This document shows, piece by piece, positions 62,745 through 64,000 of a stretch of DNA of 64,000 nt (the stretch's first letter is position 1; each line of letters opens with the position of its first letter). Under the pieces are notes generated by a model. The model worked only from the letters and a program-made list of their open reading frames with translations, searched no databases and was not told the origin of the DNA. Source of the DNA: Caldilineaceae bacterium (GTDB lineage: Bacteria; Chloroflexota; Anaerolineae; Caldilineales; Caldilineaceae); assembly GCA_022842065.1 (NCBI GenBank), contig JALHQH010000002.1, positions 406,199 to 470,198 of the forward strand. The letters run 5' to 3'. Position numbers and translations under genes: made by a program.

Positions 62745-63503
62745 ATGATCCAGCAACCAAAGAGCACGTCAATTGTTGCAATCCGCCAAGAAAATTATCG
62801 AACCAAAACCTTTAGCCTTGATTTAAAACTCGCCGGCGATCCAGGCCAGTTTATTATGGCCTGGTTACCCCGCTTTGATGAAAAGCCCTTTTCCCTGGTT
62901 AGTGCCGACCCAGTCACCCTCATGGTGACGGCAGTAGGCCCCTTCAGTCGGCTGCTGCATGAACAGCAGGTAGGGGACCGGCTGTGGCTGCGCGGGGCCA
63001 TGGGGCAGGGCTTTCATGTGCCTCCCACAGAGCGGCGGCTGGCCTTGATCGGTGGCGGTTATGGCGTTGCCCCGCTCTACTGGCTGGCGCGTACGCAAGT
63101 GGGTAAGGCGACAGCAATAGAGGTCATCATTGGGGCACGCACGGCGCAGGATCTACTTTATGTTGATCATTTCCAAGCGCTAGCGACCACGTCGCGCAAC
63201 GCGGGGACGCAGATCACACTCCACCTGACGACCGAGGACAATTCGCAAGGCATGGGCGGGCGCGTGACCGATGCGCTCATACCACTGGTGACGGCTGGGC
63301 AGGTTGATGGCATTTATGCCTGTGGTCCCCATCCCATGTTGGCCGCGTTGGAAAGGGTAGCCAGTCAGCATGGCCTGCCGACGCAGTTGAGTTGGGAAGC
63401 GTATATGCGCTGTGGGATTGGCATCTGTGGGGCCTGTGAGCATGAAGGCAAAGTGCTCTGTTTGGATGGTCCCGTGCTGGCAAAACCCGGGAACGTACTA
63501 TAG
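62745..63503 (+). CDS. pyrK: Dihydroorotate dehydrogenase electron transfer subunit (PyrK)
   Basis: The 252-residue protein is a ferredoxin-reductase-like flavoprotein. It has the FAD-binding motif EKPFSLVSA, the NAD-side GGGYGVAPLYWLA and IYACGPHPML. The C-terminal 2Fe-2S ligands are CGIGICGACEHEGKVLC (Cys-x4-Cys-x2-Cys-x8-Cys-like), typical of PyrK. It passes electrons from a dihydroorotate dehydrogenase (PyrD1B) to NAD. No pyrD gene lies in the window. The only other pyrimidine gene here is pyrF-pyrE. Confidence 0.93.
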   Translation: MIQQPKSTSIVAIRQENYRTKTFSLDLKLAGDPGQFIMAWLPRFDEKPFSLVSADPVTLMVTAVGPFSRLLHEQQVGDRLWLRGAMGQGFHVPPTERRLALIGGGYGVAPLYWLARTQVGKATAIEVIIGARTAQDLLYVDHFQALATTSRNAGTQITLHLTTEDNSQGMGGRVTDALIPLVTAGQVDGIYACGPHPMLAALERVASQHGLPTQLSWEAYMRCGIGICGACEHEGKVLCLDGPVLAKPGNVL

Positions 63504-63625
63504 GGATCAGCGATGGAAGGCGATTACGCTTTGCGCCTGATATCCGCGCCGCTGGGCAGCAAGGAATAAATCGATCTAATTTGCCATTTGCCTGTCGATC
63601 GGGTATTGTTCAGCTATTACAAGCA

Positions 63626-63716
63626 AATAGGACTTACGCTGTTACCGCTGGCATGCTGCATTGCAGTCATTCCATGAAGGACAAGTTCAGCCAGCGGTAA
63701 CGACGTAAGTCCTATT
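63626..63716. mobile_element. MITE-like element with TAGGACTTACG ends
   Basis: A 27-bp end (AATAGGACTTACGCTG...) at 63626-63652 and its partner at 63690-63716 pair with two mismatches. The element is 91 bp and codes nothing. TAGGACTTACG ends are familiar from small non-autonomous elements in other bacteria. Confidence 0.65.
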
Positions 63717-63756
63717 GTATTCAAAGCAATAACCATTCTAGCAGAGCGGTGAGCGT

Positions 63757-64000
63757 GTGACTGATTTATCAATTGCCGCGGTAATTGCGGCGGCCGGACA
63801 GAGCCGGCGCATGGGCGAGCCAAAACAGCTATTATCGTGGGGCGAAAGTACGGTCATCGCAACGGTGGTGTCGAATTTATTAGCCGCCGGGGCCGCGCCA
63901 GTGATCTGTGTCACGGGCCATCAACACGAGCAGATTGCGACCGCGCTAACAGCACTCCCCGTCCAGATCGTTTATAATGGGAGCTACGCTAGCACCGAAA
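63757..64000 (+). CDS. MocA/MobA-like nucleotidyltransferase (partial, runs off the window)
   Basis: Reading from GTG at 63757 gives a product that begins MTDLSIAAVIAAAGQSRRMG, then EPKQLLSWGESTVI and VTGHQHEQIATAL. The L/I-A-A-G-x-S-R-R-M-G-x-P-K signature is typical of MocA-type molybdenum cofactor cytidylyltransferases and MobA relatives. About 81 residues are inside the window. Such enzymes mature molybdenum hydroxylases. No such hydroxylase gene is visible here. Confidence 0.75.
   Translation, partial: MTDLSIAAVIAAAGQSRRMGEPKQLLSWGESTVIATVVSNLLAAGAAPVICVTGHQHEQIATALTALPVQIVYNGSYASTE

Overview
The window reads as a gene-dense chromosomal segment of a free-living heterotroph, most likely a member of the Chloroflexota (Anaerolineae/Caldilineae-like). 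This placement is inference. It rests on the mix of DUF4058 and Uma2 proteins, a caspase-fold protease and a CHAT-FGE protein, CrtI-type carotenoid genes, secreted proteins ending in a YLPL motif, Tat/lipobox sugar-binding proteins, and intergenic DNA full of short palindromic repeats. I see no ribosomal RNA, no CRISPR array and no complete insertion sequence.

Region 1 (72-13647) is a sugar and cell-wall recycling block, almost all on the plus strand. It has a TIM-barrel sugar isomerase, a sugar nucleotidyltransferase fused to a phosphohexomutase, a galactokinase-family kinase, a Gfo/Idh/MocA oxidoreductase, AnmK, a BadF-type GlcNAc kinase and MurQ. A DUF4058 protein and a three-gene carbohydrate ABC importer follow. 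Together these could take up amino sugars or muropeptide sugars and return them to GlcNAc-6-P or to an activated sugar nucleotide. Region 2 (13766-19056) holds a ThDP enzyme, aat, argS and an SMP-30 lactonase.

Region 3 (19243-25834) contains small accessory genes (an interrupted small gene and a possible toxin-antitoxin pair), a CHAT-FGE protein whose C-terminus resembles a diversity-generating-retroelement variable region, a pyrF-pyrE fusion, a histidine phosphatase, the SRP RNA and tRNA-Ser(GGA). Region 4 (26040-47468) is dominated by exported or signalling-type proteins: a GH5 lipoprotein, an internally duplicated lipoprotein, an ABC exporter, a metacaspase-like protein, a 1488-residue M4-like metalloprotease, an SH3 lipoprotein and a Cna-B repeat protein. 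Housekeeping genes (pgi, universal stress protein) lie between them.

Region 5 (47744-63503) has plsY, a carotenoid-type glycosyltransferase and crtI, then an amine-oxidase-like flavoprotein, tex, an NmrA-like protein, Uma2, a radical SAM protein, SDR proteins and pyrK. The radical SAM gene is the most striking. Its apparent stop is a TGA inside TGT-TGA-GCG-GAG-CCA, which reads Cys-Sec-Ala-Glu-Pro. This matches the known CUAEP/CCAEP-tail radical SAM (seleno)protein family, so the gene probably continues to a TAG 45 bases further on. A partial MocA/MobA-like nucleotidyltransferase runs off the right edge.

The intergenic DNA has its own layer of structure. There are arrays of a phased 8-bp word GATNTACC placed just upstream of start codons at four loci and in the same orientation relative to each gene. 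There are long hairpins made of repeated 7-16 bp words, several MITE-like elements with matching terminal inverted repeats, and a 19-bp TTGTCGAAG repeat that has entered coding sequences in frame.
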